In this document: piece by piece, positions 22,861 to 35,400 of the stretch
How the letters are laid out: every line of letters starts with the position of its first letter
Position numbering within the stretch: position 1 is the first letter of the stretch
Origin: Glycine soja
Lineage: Eukaryota > Streptophyta > Magnoliopsida > Fabales > Fabaceae
NCBI RefSeq assembly: GCF_004193775.1
Contig: NC_041011.1
Location: 43,717,167 to 43,781,166 of the forward strand
Direction of reading: 5' to 3'
Length of the DNA: 64,000 bases
The notes under the pieces: model-generated
Database searches by the model: none
What the model was told of the DNA's origin: nothing
What the model saw: the letters and a program-made list of their open reading frames with translations, nothing else
Made by a program: the position numbers and the translations under genes

Positions 22861-25800
22861 AATAAATCCTTTTTAGGTCTGATTTGATGTTTTTAGCTTC
22901 CCTCATGGGTGGTTAAGTCTTGATTATTATTGGTTCATAAAGTGTTTGTGAAAAGTTTTCCTAATAGATAAATTTTACAATTTTTTTATTTTATTGATAT
23001 AAGTTTCTGTCTATGATGATTAAACATTGTTTAAGTTTTTGTTCAAAAATTTAAATTTTTCATAAAAAAATATCTAAACAATGAATTTTAAATTAAAAAA
23101 ATTTAAATTTTATAATAAATTCTTTTTCTCAATTAAAATTTTATATTCAAACGCAATTTTAATGAATTTCGATGAGAACATTTTATCAAGATCTATGACT
23201 AAACCCATTCAGCATTTTGATGTCATCTACTTGCATGAATTATTATAAGGAATTCTCATTAGAATATTTCAGTATCATGCACGTTATCCAAGACCGAAAA
23301 TCAATATTTTGTGCATATTCATTGGTAGAAATTATAAATTTCCAGGAACAGCTAACAAAGAAATTAAGAACGCAAGGACCAAACCGATATCCACAATGCG
23401 TGCACATGTGAGACAAAAGGTACATATTACTAACGACAATATGCTCATATTCTTTGAGATACATACACCTCACCTTGACTTGTTTGAGATTAGAGTAGTG
23501 GTTGCATAGGACCAACACGTTAATTGACCATTGAACACAGATTCCAGGAACACGAGGTTGGTTTATGGACCATGGAGTCATGTCTAGTCATCCGTGTATG
23601 TACAAACTAGCTAGCTTAATCCATTATATCATGATTCATGAGCATGGATTAGAAATTAGAAGGTTAGGCGAGCCAACATGTGAGTCAAATTTCACGGTTT
23701 ATATGTTTGACAAAACATGCATGGCCTCCAAATATCATATATGGGTTGCATTTTTTTATCTTTAATCAAACTATCAAGGTGCAGGGACTAAAATATGGTG
23801 ATGGCAAGTAGGTGACTAGGTAGGATTTTTCATCTGTAGTTTAAGCTTACAAAAATTATTTGTGTACATCTTATATGCTATTTTTGGCACCCAGTAAGAT
23901 AAAGAAATAGTAGGGGAGGAATATAAATATGATGGATATATGATGTGATAGAAAATTAGTAACATATAGAAAGAGAAAGATGAAGAGAAATCAAAGTATT
24001 TGTTGTAATTAAAAAGTGTCTAAATAATATATTGTTGTTAAGCTTAATGAATGTTGCTGTCACAGACGTCATGGTGGAGCAAGAGGTGTTGCCGTCAACG
24101 AAAGCGGAGTGCGGCTTGGTGGAGGAGTTGCCAAAAAAAACGTGCTGTATTAGACAGAAAGAGACTTAGGAGGAACAGGGTATTTAGATTTTTTTATTTT
24201 AAAAATGTCATAACTCATGAACAGGGTATTTAGATTTTTATTCATAACTATTTAAACTCATCCTTAACATAATTTGTAATTGATTAATACTATTTTTTTA
24301 GAATATATATTTTAAACTCAAAAGTATATGTTTGTAGGGTCAATATATAATAAATTCAATGTTAATTTCATATAATAAATATGGTGTCCATCATAAATCC
24401 TAACACAAATTTTTTTCTTCTTTTTTATAAATGGTGGTCCCGAGTTCCGTAGTGGATGGTAAATCGCAAAACAGGACGAAATAAAAATCTAACTTAAGAG
24501 TAATAGACAGAGGGACAACTAAACAAAAATAAAGGAAAATTTTCCTAATCTAAATAGATGTTTATTTTGAAATTTAGCTGATTTGGTGGTGGGAAGCACC
24601 CAGCACCAGGTCATGCTCACAGAAGCTTCCTCCATCTGGGTCTTAGAATTACTTTATAATTATAAATATAGGTCAAGAATGGAGGGCCCTTTTGCTTTTA
24701 TGTTATCTACAAGTCATTACGCAATACGTTGTATTTTGGTTTCAATTGCATCTATGCTTTGAACCCTTTCAACTCACTCTTTCAAAATACATTGTATTTT
24801 GGTTTCAATTTATGTATTATAATATTTGACTTATTGTGTAAAGAGAACATTGTTTCAAGCAAGGGCAGTGATAATTTTTTGTTTAGTCAAGATTTATTTT
24901 TTAGAAAAGTAAATTTGAACTTGATGCCCCATCATAGCTAAAAACTATTTGTTTGTTTTAGAAAAGTAAATTTGAAATTGATGCCCCATCATGGGTAAGA
25001 TGTCATGTCAAATTACCACAAAATCAAATGAAAATCAGTCGATGGTCTCAACTCTCACTATTTCATATTCTTTATTACCTAGTAACTTCATCAAAATCAA
25101 TAGCTTGTCGATGACACCATGGTTCCTAATTACATTCAAGCCGAATTATGAGAATGTGAATAAGATAGGGTTGTTCATGGGCTGCAGCAGGTTGAATAGA
25201 GTTTGATTTAGTGTATGTTTAATTTGCAGTTAAAATTATTGTGGTGCGTGTTTGAATACAAATTTAATGAATGAAAGCAAAAACAAGAGTTCTAATATTT
25301 TGATAAAATTACTTTTGCCTTAAAAGTAATTTTCACATAATTTTTAAATATGCACTAGATTTATTATTCAATCCTTCTAAAATTGTACTTGTACAAGTTG
25401 GATTAGGTTGAGTTTAAGTGATATTTTGTCAAACTCAACTTAATCCATTCGTATATGTTTTTTTTATACTAATTATATTAGTATGTTAAGTACACTTGTT
25501 AATATTTGTCTAAAAAATATACTAATATTACATGCAAATTAAACTCTAAACAAAAAATATTATTTAAATTAAGAATGATGCGCGTACAATTGTGTTAGCA
25601 CTCAGCATTATTTTATTTCAAAAGTGAATTCAGAGCAACGAAGGAAGAATATTTGCACTCGAACCACTAAAACAATGAGTAATTTGAGTATGGAGAAATG
25701 CTAGGTGTTAAGGGAACACACCAAACGCAAACGGAGTAGGAAAAGTCAAGAAGGAATGGCCGGGCTTTTCCCTTCTTTTTAAAATATTTACATATTGTAT

Positions 25801-28800
25801 GAAATTTTTTAATTATAACAAAATTAAAATCAACATCACGAAATCACCATATCCATTTGAAGAAAAGAAAACGATGGTTAATTTAATTAGCTTGTCAGCT
25901 GCAGATGATTATTAAAGTGATTTCTGAATAAAACTAGTAAAGTTGTCTATTTGGAAGACTTTTATGAATTTATTTAATTTTATAAAGATCATTTATAATT
26001 TTTCATAAGTACTTTTAACTTATTTTAATAAATTTTGTAAATATTTTTTTAAAAAATAAACTTTCTTAAATTTCTTTTTGCAAGCTTTACGATGAAGTTT
26101 GTGGAATTAATCTTAGTGTGATAATTAAGTTTTTTAATTTTTAAATAAATGTACTTTAAGTTATTTATCCAATTGTGTCCTTTACTTTGATTTTCTCTAT
26201 TAGAGGATTTATAAATCCTATTAGTCACTCTCAACCCACCATTTGCTGAACACTAAATTCTGAATCTGAATTATGAAATACTAGCTACTTCATCAACACC
26301 ATAACCAAGTCTATGAATTTTGTACACGTATAACTGGGAAAATGTACAAATTCAAGAGAGTGGGGGAGGGAAGTGTGTTGCCATTGTAGTCACAATCCAC
26401 GTGCTTACATGCATATGTCCACATGTTGATGCAGCACACCATGTGTAAACAAATGAAAGGTCTTGCATTGCAACCCATCGCTTGCATGTCACACTATCCT
26501 CACAACTTGTTGCCTTGTTTGGCTTTCAACTCCATTTTTTTAAGTAGAGGCTACAACTATTTTACTATTTTTTTTATTAGAGTCTTGTTTGAATCGAGTA
26601 TAATTATTTTGTTTGAATTTTTATTTATTTTTAGTATTTAATATAATTATGTATTCAAAACTTTAAGTTAAGATTATTAGTTGATCAAAATAATTCTACA
26701 TGGATTGATGTGTCTGATAATTCTATACCTCATTATATTGACAAGTGTGAAATCATTTCATTTTCTATATACACTTATAGCATTTATTCTCCACTTTAAT
26801 TGAATTCGGTATCTTTTACTAGGTAAATAAATCGTTTAAATCAAAACTTGTTTAGCCCCAAGTGAAATCTTATCTAGTATTTTTAAAGAAAAATTGGTAC
26901 CAATATTAAAGTCTACTCTTAAGTTAAAGTAGACACACTTTGTTTTTCTGTTTTTGATATCTTTGGACAATGGTGGATGATTTAAAATGGGCCAATAGTT
27001 TGGATGACTTTTGTGGCTGGTAATATACAAATAGATCATAAGGGCTAATTCAAATTTAGCCTACTAGTAAGGACCTAACCAATAGGTGGATTTAATTGTT
27101 AAGCCAATAATTCATGGAGCGGGCTTGGCCTAACCTAATTCATTAATTAATTTATGAAAAATATCTAGAATTTGAGGAACATCGTTGTGAATACATGATA
27201 CATCTCATTCAATTGTTAGGGGGCATGGCTACCTTTATCCAGCAGTTATAATTGTTCTGACGGCATAAACACAAATATGTAAAAAAATTGACTGCACTGA
27301 ATCGAGTTTGCTAAGGAAACACGTGTCTGTATAACTTGAATTGCATGTGATACAGTAGCATATTTTTGCCCAAAAATGTTAATAGCTCACTTATTAACAT
27401 ATTTTATAGCAGGCACATGAATATGTAGTATATATGCTTCATTTTTAGGTGAATTTTACTCAAAAGAGAGTGAACTCAAACTCAAAAATTACGCACTGGA
27501 GAGAAGCTTGTTGCAAAATATTGTAAAATAAAAACTACAAAGACACTAACTACTGAGCCCATTAATTACTAACAAGCCCAATACAATTCACAAGTTCAGC
27601 CCCGCTCAGTCCAACTCCCTAGGCCCATTCATTGTATTATACAGCCAGCGAATTGCCGCTGAGCTAATATAAAGAGGTGTCTTAGTAGTAATATACTTTT
27701 TAAAACATATTTTCTATTATTAGTTTGAATTTATAAAAATTATAAAATTGAGAATGAAATATATTAACTTAAGAATATTTTTTATGCTTTGAATGAATTT
27801 CAGTTATTAAAAATATATATTAGATAATATGTTAATAACATTTTTCATATATAAATAAAAAAAGTTTTATACTCGAAATAAACCACTTCAAGCCTTCCCA
27901 GTTTCTCATCTTGTATTATACAAATTATAAATTTTAGAATATATTGGCTGTGTAAGTGTGTTTACTGCTTAATTTTCTTTATTGTCTTTGAAGTCAATTG
28001 AGAATGATACGCATTATTTCATCTACCTTCCTTGAACACACAAAGTGCAAGAGGGCCTTCCGTTAGGCCATTACAAGATTGAAGAAGTGTGTGATTGTTT
28101 TTTATGTCAGCACACGTATCAATGCTTTCAAATAGAAAGAAAAAAAGTAAAATAAAATGCGTTTTTGTGCGGTATAAAGATAATTGAATTCTTGACAACT
28201 AGAAAATGATCATGATGAAGGACAGCAAGTTAGGCTAAAAATCAATTAAATGCAAGTTCTATTGATTCCAAGCATTCCTTTGGTTTACTTGCTTACTTAT
28301 TGATTTATTTATACCAAAATAAATTTTCAGATATGTTTGTACCTTTTTTTTCACCGAAGAAAAACAAACTTATAACTCAAACAAAAGAAATATTAGAAGA
28401 ACAATTTTACCAAAATCATTTTTTTAAAATTTAAAATAAACGAACCTAAGTTCTCTTTCTCTCTTATTATTATTATTTTTTGAAACAAAGGAGCCTAAGC
28501 CCACATAAGTTCTCTTTCCGTGCCTTGCATACAAAATTTGTCAATTTTGGAGAAACTAATTTTGACAAGCATCAATAATCATGGTTTCTTACATGGGTAT
28601 TTTAATTATTTTTTTTGGGTACCTGTAATATCTTTTATGGTCCCCAATGTTATGTCACTCCTACAAACTTCATACATAAATTTTACTCTAATTCTAAGAA
28701 ATCGCAAAAAATTTTAAAAAATTCATACATTTATATATATTTTTATTATAACTTAATTATTATTCAAATAAAATAATTTATTTTTTAGCTTTTATGTATA

Positions 28801-29130
28801 TAAATAATAAATATGAATAATTAAAGAAAATTTTAAATATCAATTAAAAAAATTGATTGAGATCCATTTTAGAAAGAATAAAAAAGAGTAAATCTTGATA
28901 GGAACAAGAAAAAAAATTAGAAACAAAAATATTGTGTGTAAAACTTCATCAATAAGACTCGAATTTATAGTGAAGAGTATGTAACGATAAAAAAAATAGT
29001 CTCAAAACGATAATATTTCCATTGACAACAGGAATGTCCACAATTTAAAAAAAAAAGTTGTGATTAAAATTTAATATCCTTTTCCACTAATGTTCTCTTT
29101 TCTTCTTTGGAAAAGTTTTTTTTTCTTTTC
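22861..29130. other. Intergenic DNA, no gene recognised
   Basis: AT-rich. It contains a 35-bp repeat in tandem (period 57) at 24901-24992 and a shorter direct repeat (TGTATTTTGGTTTCAATT) at about 24731-24812. MITE-like words occur near 25206-25360. The frame starting at ATG 24070 (MVEQEVLPSTKAE...) is short and unsupported. The 112-codon minus-strand ORF at 23243-23581 shows no domain I recognise. Confidence 0.45.
24901..24992. repeat. Two tandem 35-bp repeats, period 57
   Basis: TTAGAAAAGTAAATTTGAA(C/A)TTGATGCCCCATCAT occurs at 24901-24935 and 24958-24992 with one mismatch. No function is evident. Confidence 0.8.
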
Positions 29131-29500
29131 TGAAATCTTCCCCACCTACATGCATCGACTTTTTCTCTAGTCTCTCTTTTCTCCATAACCTTCCCCTCCC
29201 ACTCCTTCCTCAAACTTACATTGCCACCCCACTCCACCATCTCTTCACTTTCCTTAAACTTCTGATCGAGCTAGCCTACCCCTTCCTCCAACACTGTTGT
29301 GTCCCTTCATCGCACCATCGCCCAACCCAAACCCCAACGCTAGTCACGTGCAACACCACCCATTGCCTCGTCACCCAACCCACGATACCAGCATGTGCAA
29401 CCCATGATGTTCGAAGTTGGTCGGAACGACATCGTTAGAGTCACAGTCACTATTCATACTCTATTCACAGTTAGTACTCTTTAATTTGATTTTTATTTTA
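29131..29500. other. C-rich island in AT-rich intergenic DNA
   Basis: From about 29140 to 29420 the plus strand is C-rich (many CCAACCC, CACCACC words) within strongly A/T-rich flanks. No reading frame is convincing. It may be a degraded gene or a transposon interior. It lies about 300 bp upstream of the exon-like ORF at 29725. Confidence 0.4.
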
Positions 29501-29724
29501 TTCTAAGGTGAGATTGCGTTGAGTGATTTGATTTGTTTGGAAAAAATGTAAATTTTTTTTGTAAAATTTCATCTCTACATTTGCTTCATATGTTTAATCT
29601 GGTTGGTTGGAACTGTGCATCTTCTTCCTTTGCTTCATCACTTTATTGTACTTGTAATTGGGGAGTATAAATTCTATGAAAATAATGATTTTTTTATTGG
29701 TAAGAAACAATTTCTTATATAAGA

Positions 29725-29826
29725 ATGTCTGTTGAAGAATCGATTTTATCACGTCACTTTGCTCCAACGTCCAAAAATTCAAAAGAAACTGTTCCTGAGG
29801 TTAAGAAACCAACCAAAACACCTCAG
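29725..29826 (+). pseudogene. Exon-like 34-codon ORF followed by a splice-donor-like sequence
   Basis: ATG at 29725 opens 34 codons beginning MSVEESILSRHFAPTSKNS and ending ..KTPQ at a phase-0 CAG|GTTAGA. The composition is protein-like (charged, Lys/Pro/Thr-rich) compared with its surroundings. No matching downstream exon was found before 31 kb. It may be an isolated first exon of a lost or captured gene. I do not recognise the family. Confidence 0.3.
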
Positions 29827-31470
29827 GTTAGATATGTTTACTGACCTACAAGATTGTCTTTTATTCTCTATATATGTAATTACAAATTATTTTTTATAAG
29901 CAATTCTACTATACAATTTTATTTAAGACCCACAATACTATTTTTATAAAAATGTGTATGATATATTTTAAGACTTATTAGTTATTACGCATCACTGTAC
30001 ACATTTTTTTTATGAAGCTAAAAAATAGCTGACGACACAGGGAATAACTCAATATAAAATAATTTTATATAATTATTAAATTCCAAACTATTATCTATAA
30101 ATTTTTTATTAATTTTATAATAAATATTTTAAAAATTATATCAACTAATAAAAAACAAGTCATATCACAATAAAAAAAGAAGTCATATCAACAATATTTT
30201 TTTTCAATTAATTGATTATATAATATTTTTTGCATTAACATTATGTTGAAAAGCGACTATAAGCTGGAGTACATTAAAGTCTATATTTCAACTACTGTAT
30301 TTTTTTAAAACAAAATCTCATTATTGTATTTTTTTAACATCATATTTTTTCAGTACTTTTTTTTAACATTACACTCTCGATATTTAAAAATTATAATAAA
30401 TATTAACTAATTGGTATTAAGTTGGACGAATTTTTAAATAACTACTATCAAAATATTTAACTTTTCAACAAAACTGCGAGATATTTTTATAAACTTTAAA
30501 ATTTTGTATCGTTTATAAAATTAATCATGATCTTTGATTTATTTATACTTAAAACTAATACTCACTTTTTTCTCGGAGAGTATATAATGTGAGAATTTAA
30601 TTTAAATTCTCTTTTAGAAGTTCAGGTATGTTTTCAACTAAGTCGTGTTTATTGGATGAATTTATTCAAAAAGAAATTAAAATTTGTTTTAAGTTAAATT
30701 ATAATTTTGACCCTGTATAATATAAAATTTATAATTTTTTTCTTAAATCATGACATTTAGTTAAAATAATAAATTTAATTTATAATTTTTTATTGATAGA
30801 TAAAATAATAAATCATTAATACACTTTCTTTGTTTAGTTAATTACATAAAATTATAAAAAAAAGAAAATTATAATTTTTTTTTACTTATAAAATTTGAAT
30901 CTGGTGCATTAAATAGATAAATTTAAAACATTTACCATTAATTTTATCTTGATATGTCTTGACGCGTAACAACTAGATATATATTTATTTGTATTGATAC
31001 TGTAGAAACCAAAACATTATCGGTAGTATTTCTATAAAAATAAATAAAAAATTATCAGTGGTATATGTTAGAAGAAAAAGGGCGTGGCCGTTAGGGTTAT
31101 TGTGCAACAGGGAATCTTGTTCGGTCTTCTAGGGAATAAAAAGGAAAGCACGAAACGACCTAAATTATTAAAACAAAAGGGGTAAATAAGTCATTTTTAT
31201 TTGTGAAAGTTTATGACAGCTGAAAAAATAAAAATAAAATCTAGTACTCGAAAATATAAAAAATGTGATAAATACATCCCAATGTTAAACTTTTATCCGT
31301 TAAAATTAGGAAACTTACGTTTCTGAGTTTTCTAAAACGAAAATTAATATTATCACGAATTTGTTTTATTTCTTACAATCTTATCGACTAATTTTTGTTT
31401 CATACTGTATGTCAGAATTTGTCCGCGTAAAATAATTTTAAGTAAAAATAAAAAAACAAATGTAAAAAAT
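29827..31470. other. AT-rich intergenic DNA upstream of the TRAF-like gene
   Basis: No gene is seen. There are A/T-rich repeats, with an inverted-repeat-like pair around 30695-30900 (TTATAATTTTGACC / AAAATTATAATTTTTTTT) that could be a small element. The part next to 31470 is presumably the promoter of the TRAF-like gene. I cannot fix a TATA box. Confidence 0.4.
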
Positions 31471-32421
31471 AAAAATGAATGACATTATTCTTTTTTCAAT
31501 TTTTTTGTTTTGTTTGGGTTATGCCTTTGCTGCTTGTTGCTGCTCAACCCTTTCTTTGTTTCTCTCACTTGCTCTTTCTCTCTCTAAAATCTCAGGACTC
31601 TCAGATTGTGCCTTTTTTTTTTCTTTTCTCAAACCTTTGGTCTTTGATTCCAATTCCAGGTTCGTCTGGACCTCATCGATCCACGCCATCGCCTCTTCCT
31701 TGTCCACACTTCTTTCTCTTCAATCCTTTTCTTATGTTTTTCTTTAACTGTTTCTTGCCCCATTTTTTTCGATTTTGATCAATAAGTTTTAATTTTTTTT
31801 ATTTTTTTAGTGTGGCTTCTGTAAATTACTGCTCAGGATCTTCGTTTTGGTCGGCGTTGATTGTTTTAAGGAATTTTCAATTTTCGGGGTTCATGCAATT
31901 GGTCGTCAACGAGCTGGTTTTGCCATCTCGTTGTGTGTGTGTGTGTTTAATTCGGGCTTGTTTCAATTCGTTTTATTTGTTTTAAATCTATGTTTTAGGG
32001 TTTTTTAATTGATGATTGGGGTTTTTGGTTTGGGTTTGCGTTCGGTTCTCAATAATTTTTTGGGGGAATTGACATTGGGGAAGGCAGCGTTTTATTAGGT
32101 TAATTAATTTATAAGTTGGGTTTGTTTATTTGGGTTCTCAATTGGTAGATTATCAGTTTTTCTCATTTTGAACTTGTTCTGTTACCTTCAGTCTTCCTTG
32201 ACAATGTGCGTTGCTTATGATTATGATAATATTTTTTGTGGGACTTTTAAGATATAGTTGAAGATGGATACTCTAATTATTTATTTATCTGTGAGAATGA
32301 TTTACTGTCTTGTAATGCAATGTGGGGTTTAAGGGCTGATTTTGGCTTCTTTTTTTTTTGTGTGGTTCTTATTCAGTTGGCTTCTAAGAAGAGTGTTAGT
32401 GAAGTATTTATTGATCAGGGA
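31471..32421 (+). promoter_or_regulatory. 5' leader with probable 5'-UTR intron of the TRAF-like gene
   Basis: A TC-rich transcribed-looking stretch (31480-31700) is followed by a possible donor TTCCAG|GTTCGT at 31660. The matching acceptor is TTATTCAG|TTGG at 32376/32377, 45 bases before the ATG at 32422. Between them lie T-rich, G/T-rich sequences typical of plant introns, including a short GT repeat near 31935. The splice pair is inferred. The ORFs at 31475-31778 are hydrophobic translations of this CT-rich leader and not genes. Confidence 0.45.
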
Positions 32422-35400
32422 ATGGCTGGGACTGTGAGTGAGGAATCTGGGGTGGGAAAGTCTGTGGAGAGTATTTCAACTGGGCAGCGTTGTCAATCCG
32501 GGGAAGCATTGGCAGAGTGGCGGTCTTCTGAGCAGGTGGAGAATGGAATCGCGTCCACTTCTCCCCCTTACTGGGACACTGATGACGAAGATGATGGTGA
32601 CAATGTTTTTCCTATTTTTCCTTTATACAAATATTTGTAAAATTTTATATTGTTATGTTGCATGTTTGCGTTTTTTTTTTTCTTTTTCTGAATGAGCTTT
32701 AGGGATGGCAATTATGACATATAGATTAGAAATTAAGAATGCTTAGATTAGGTGTTATATTATGTGGTAATATTTTGCACCTTGATTTTTTGATCGACAT
32801 CAACTGTTTAGTGTGTTAATTGATTTGTAAGAACGAGTAATAAAAAAGGTATTTATTTGAATCTTAGATTGCATAGGTGTTATCTTAATGTGTGTCCTTT
32901 CTTCATCTCAATTGTTAAAAAAGGTTACTATCTGCATTAAAAATCTTATTTCTTTTTGTCTTTAACAGGACCAAAACCGTCGGCGTTATATGGAAGATAT
33001 ACATGGAAGATAGAAAAGTTTTCTCAAATTACCAAAAGGGAACTTCGCAGTAGTGCATTTGAGGTTGGCGGTTACAAATGGTATGAAGCTTTATATATTA
33101 TTGGACTTACAAAGCCTTTGTTGTGCTTTAGAGCTTAACTATCCTTTCTGTGCTTTGAAGTAAATTTCCTATTCTTATCCCATATCAGCCTGCTGAGCCA
33201 ACAAGATATCCTTTAGAATAGTGGCATAGGTTGGACATTGCCTTAGAAAAATAAATTGGTCTCTTTACTACCAAAACCACTGTTGATCGCGACCAAAAAT
33301 TGGTCCAGGCCACACACCTGAATTCCGCAAAAAGTATGAAAAAAATTAGACATGTCATTGTCAGTTAAAATGGCAGGTACAGAGCATGACAAAACACTTG
33401 TCAGAGGAAAGAGCTTTATGTGACCTGTGAACCTGCAGTATTTATTCCATTAAAGCCCTGCTGTCCTAGTAAATAACTTTACCTTAGGTGGGGCTTTGGA
33501 CTTCCTAAGAGGTTTATCAAAATGGCAAGTAGCTCAATTCAACAAATGAGTTGGAAATTAGAAAAGGACTTTGCACAAAAACACACTAGAAGGGTCAAGA
33601 GGTCTTGCCAATAATCTGCTATTTTGAGATATGTACATGGAATTTGTGACCATTCCATATACAAATTTATCATACAAGAGAAAGATACCTTGTTTATTCC
33701 ACTTGCGACTGGTGTGCCCTTGTAAGGACTATAAAGTTTTCATGGAATTCATGCCCTTAATTTAGTGTTGGTATGTGCAGTCTAATAAATAAATCTGGTT
33801 TGCTTTGATAGTTTGCAACTTCATATGACCTAAGTAGTTAATAGTGCCACATTTGCGGCGAAAAGCGGATAGCGGGAGCGGTTGTTGATCTTGCATGACA
33901 TGAAAACTGTTTTTCGTGGCAATTGCACGTGAAAGCAGGCATGCGTGTGACTTCAACGTGTGATCAGAAAATTACATTGTCCCTGAATCATACCTAATTT
34001 CATCATGTGATAAAAAGAAAATCGCGTTCGACTTAATTGTATTGTTCAGATTTAATTTTTTGATTTGTTTGTATGTTATTTAATATTTTTTATTCTTTAT
34101 TTATTTTTTAAGCCTATTCAAATGCGTCTCCTATTAAAAAAATTGTTGTCAGTTACTTTTTCTATCATATATATATATATTTTTATCTTTTAAGCCTATT
34201 CAAATAAGCCACCTATTAATTGATGTTGGTTACTTTTCCTATTTATTTGTTTTTTTTTTTTTAGTTTTTTATTCTCTTAAAGCATGTTCAAAACTTCAAA
34301 TATGCCCCCTCCCCTATTAATTGTTCGTTACATTACATTTTCCTATTGTATTTAAACTGGCCCTAATATCTTCCCACTTTTTTTACGAGAACGTGGAGTT
34401 TTTAACTCTCTTTTTCGAGAACATAAAGACTTCATGTTCCCCTTTCTCCTTCTATTTCTTCTTGGTTCTTCACTATTATGCTTAGCCTCTAGCTCATTTA
34501 TAAATTATGTATGTTATTTTCTAGTCGCAATAGCGCTCATCCCACCATCCGTCATATTGTTTATGGGGGGTGGCTGCTCCGCGCCGCTATCTAGGATTGA
34601 CTACTTAGCATATGACATGAATCACATGATGAATATTAGTATTGATTTTTTTGACTTAATCATAGTTTGGTCTGTGGCAGGTATATTTTAATCTATCCTC
34701 AAGGCTGTGATGTTTGCAATCATCTCTCACTGTTTCTGTGTGTAGCTAATCATGACAAACTTCTTCCAGGTTCAATTCACGAACTTTTCCAGATTGCTGT
34801 AATGATTATTAGTTTTACTTTCTACAATTAGTTCCATAGTATTTGGCTTGCTTATCCTTTTCTTTTTGGGGCAATACAGGATGGAGTCATTTTGCACAAT
34901 TTACAATAGCTGTGGTCAATAAAGATCCCAAGAAATCAAAATATTCTGGTCTGTTGGCTAATAGTTGGCTTAATTACTGGAGATTACAATTTTCCTATCT
35001 GCATTATTGATAAACTTGGGCTTGAGTTTTACAGATACATTGCATCGATTTTGGAAGAAGGAGCATGACTGGGGATGGAAAAAGTTTATGGAACTGTCTA
35101 AGGTGTATGATGGATTTGTTGACTCTTCGGACAATCTAATAATAAAGGCTCAAGTTCAAGTCATAAGGTATTCTATGCTTAATTTTTGTCATTTAGGGAT
35201 ATTTCAAATATTCACCAGTCATCTTGCGTACAGCTGTCTTAATAATTAAGGATGTTGTCCATATAATTTTCAACTTCATTTTGTTTACTTTTGTAGAAAG
35301 AATGGACAACAGAACATATAAATGTTGTTGGGTGGTCATCTTCTCTTCTATTTTTAAATATACTGAATTTTGTCTGTACTTTTTCCATTTTTCGCTTTGT

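Noticed and set aside
23243..23581. 112-codon minus-strand ORF with several cysteines
   Set aside because: No recognisable family, no splice or promoter context, and overlapping ORFs on the other strand. Chance is the simpler explanation.
31475..31778. Two overlapping hydrophobic ORFs (90 and 99 codons)
   Set aside because: They are translations of the CT-rich leader of the TRAF-like gene. They overlap in different frames and lack any domain.
34434..34691. 85-codon hydrophobic ORF
   Set aside because: It falls within intron 2 of the TRAF-like gene and runs across the acceptor of exon 3 in the wrong frame.
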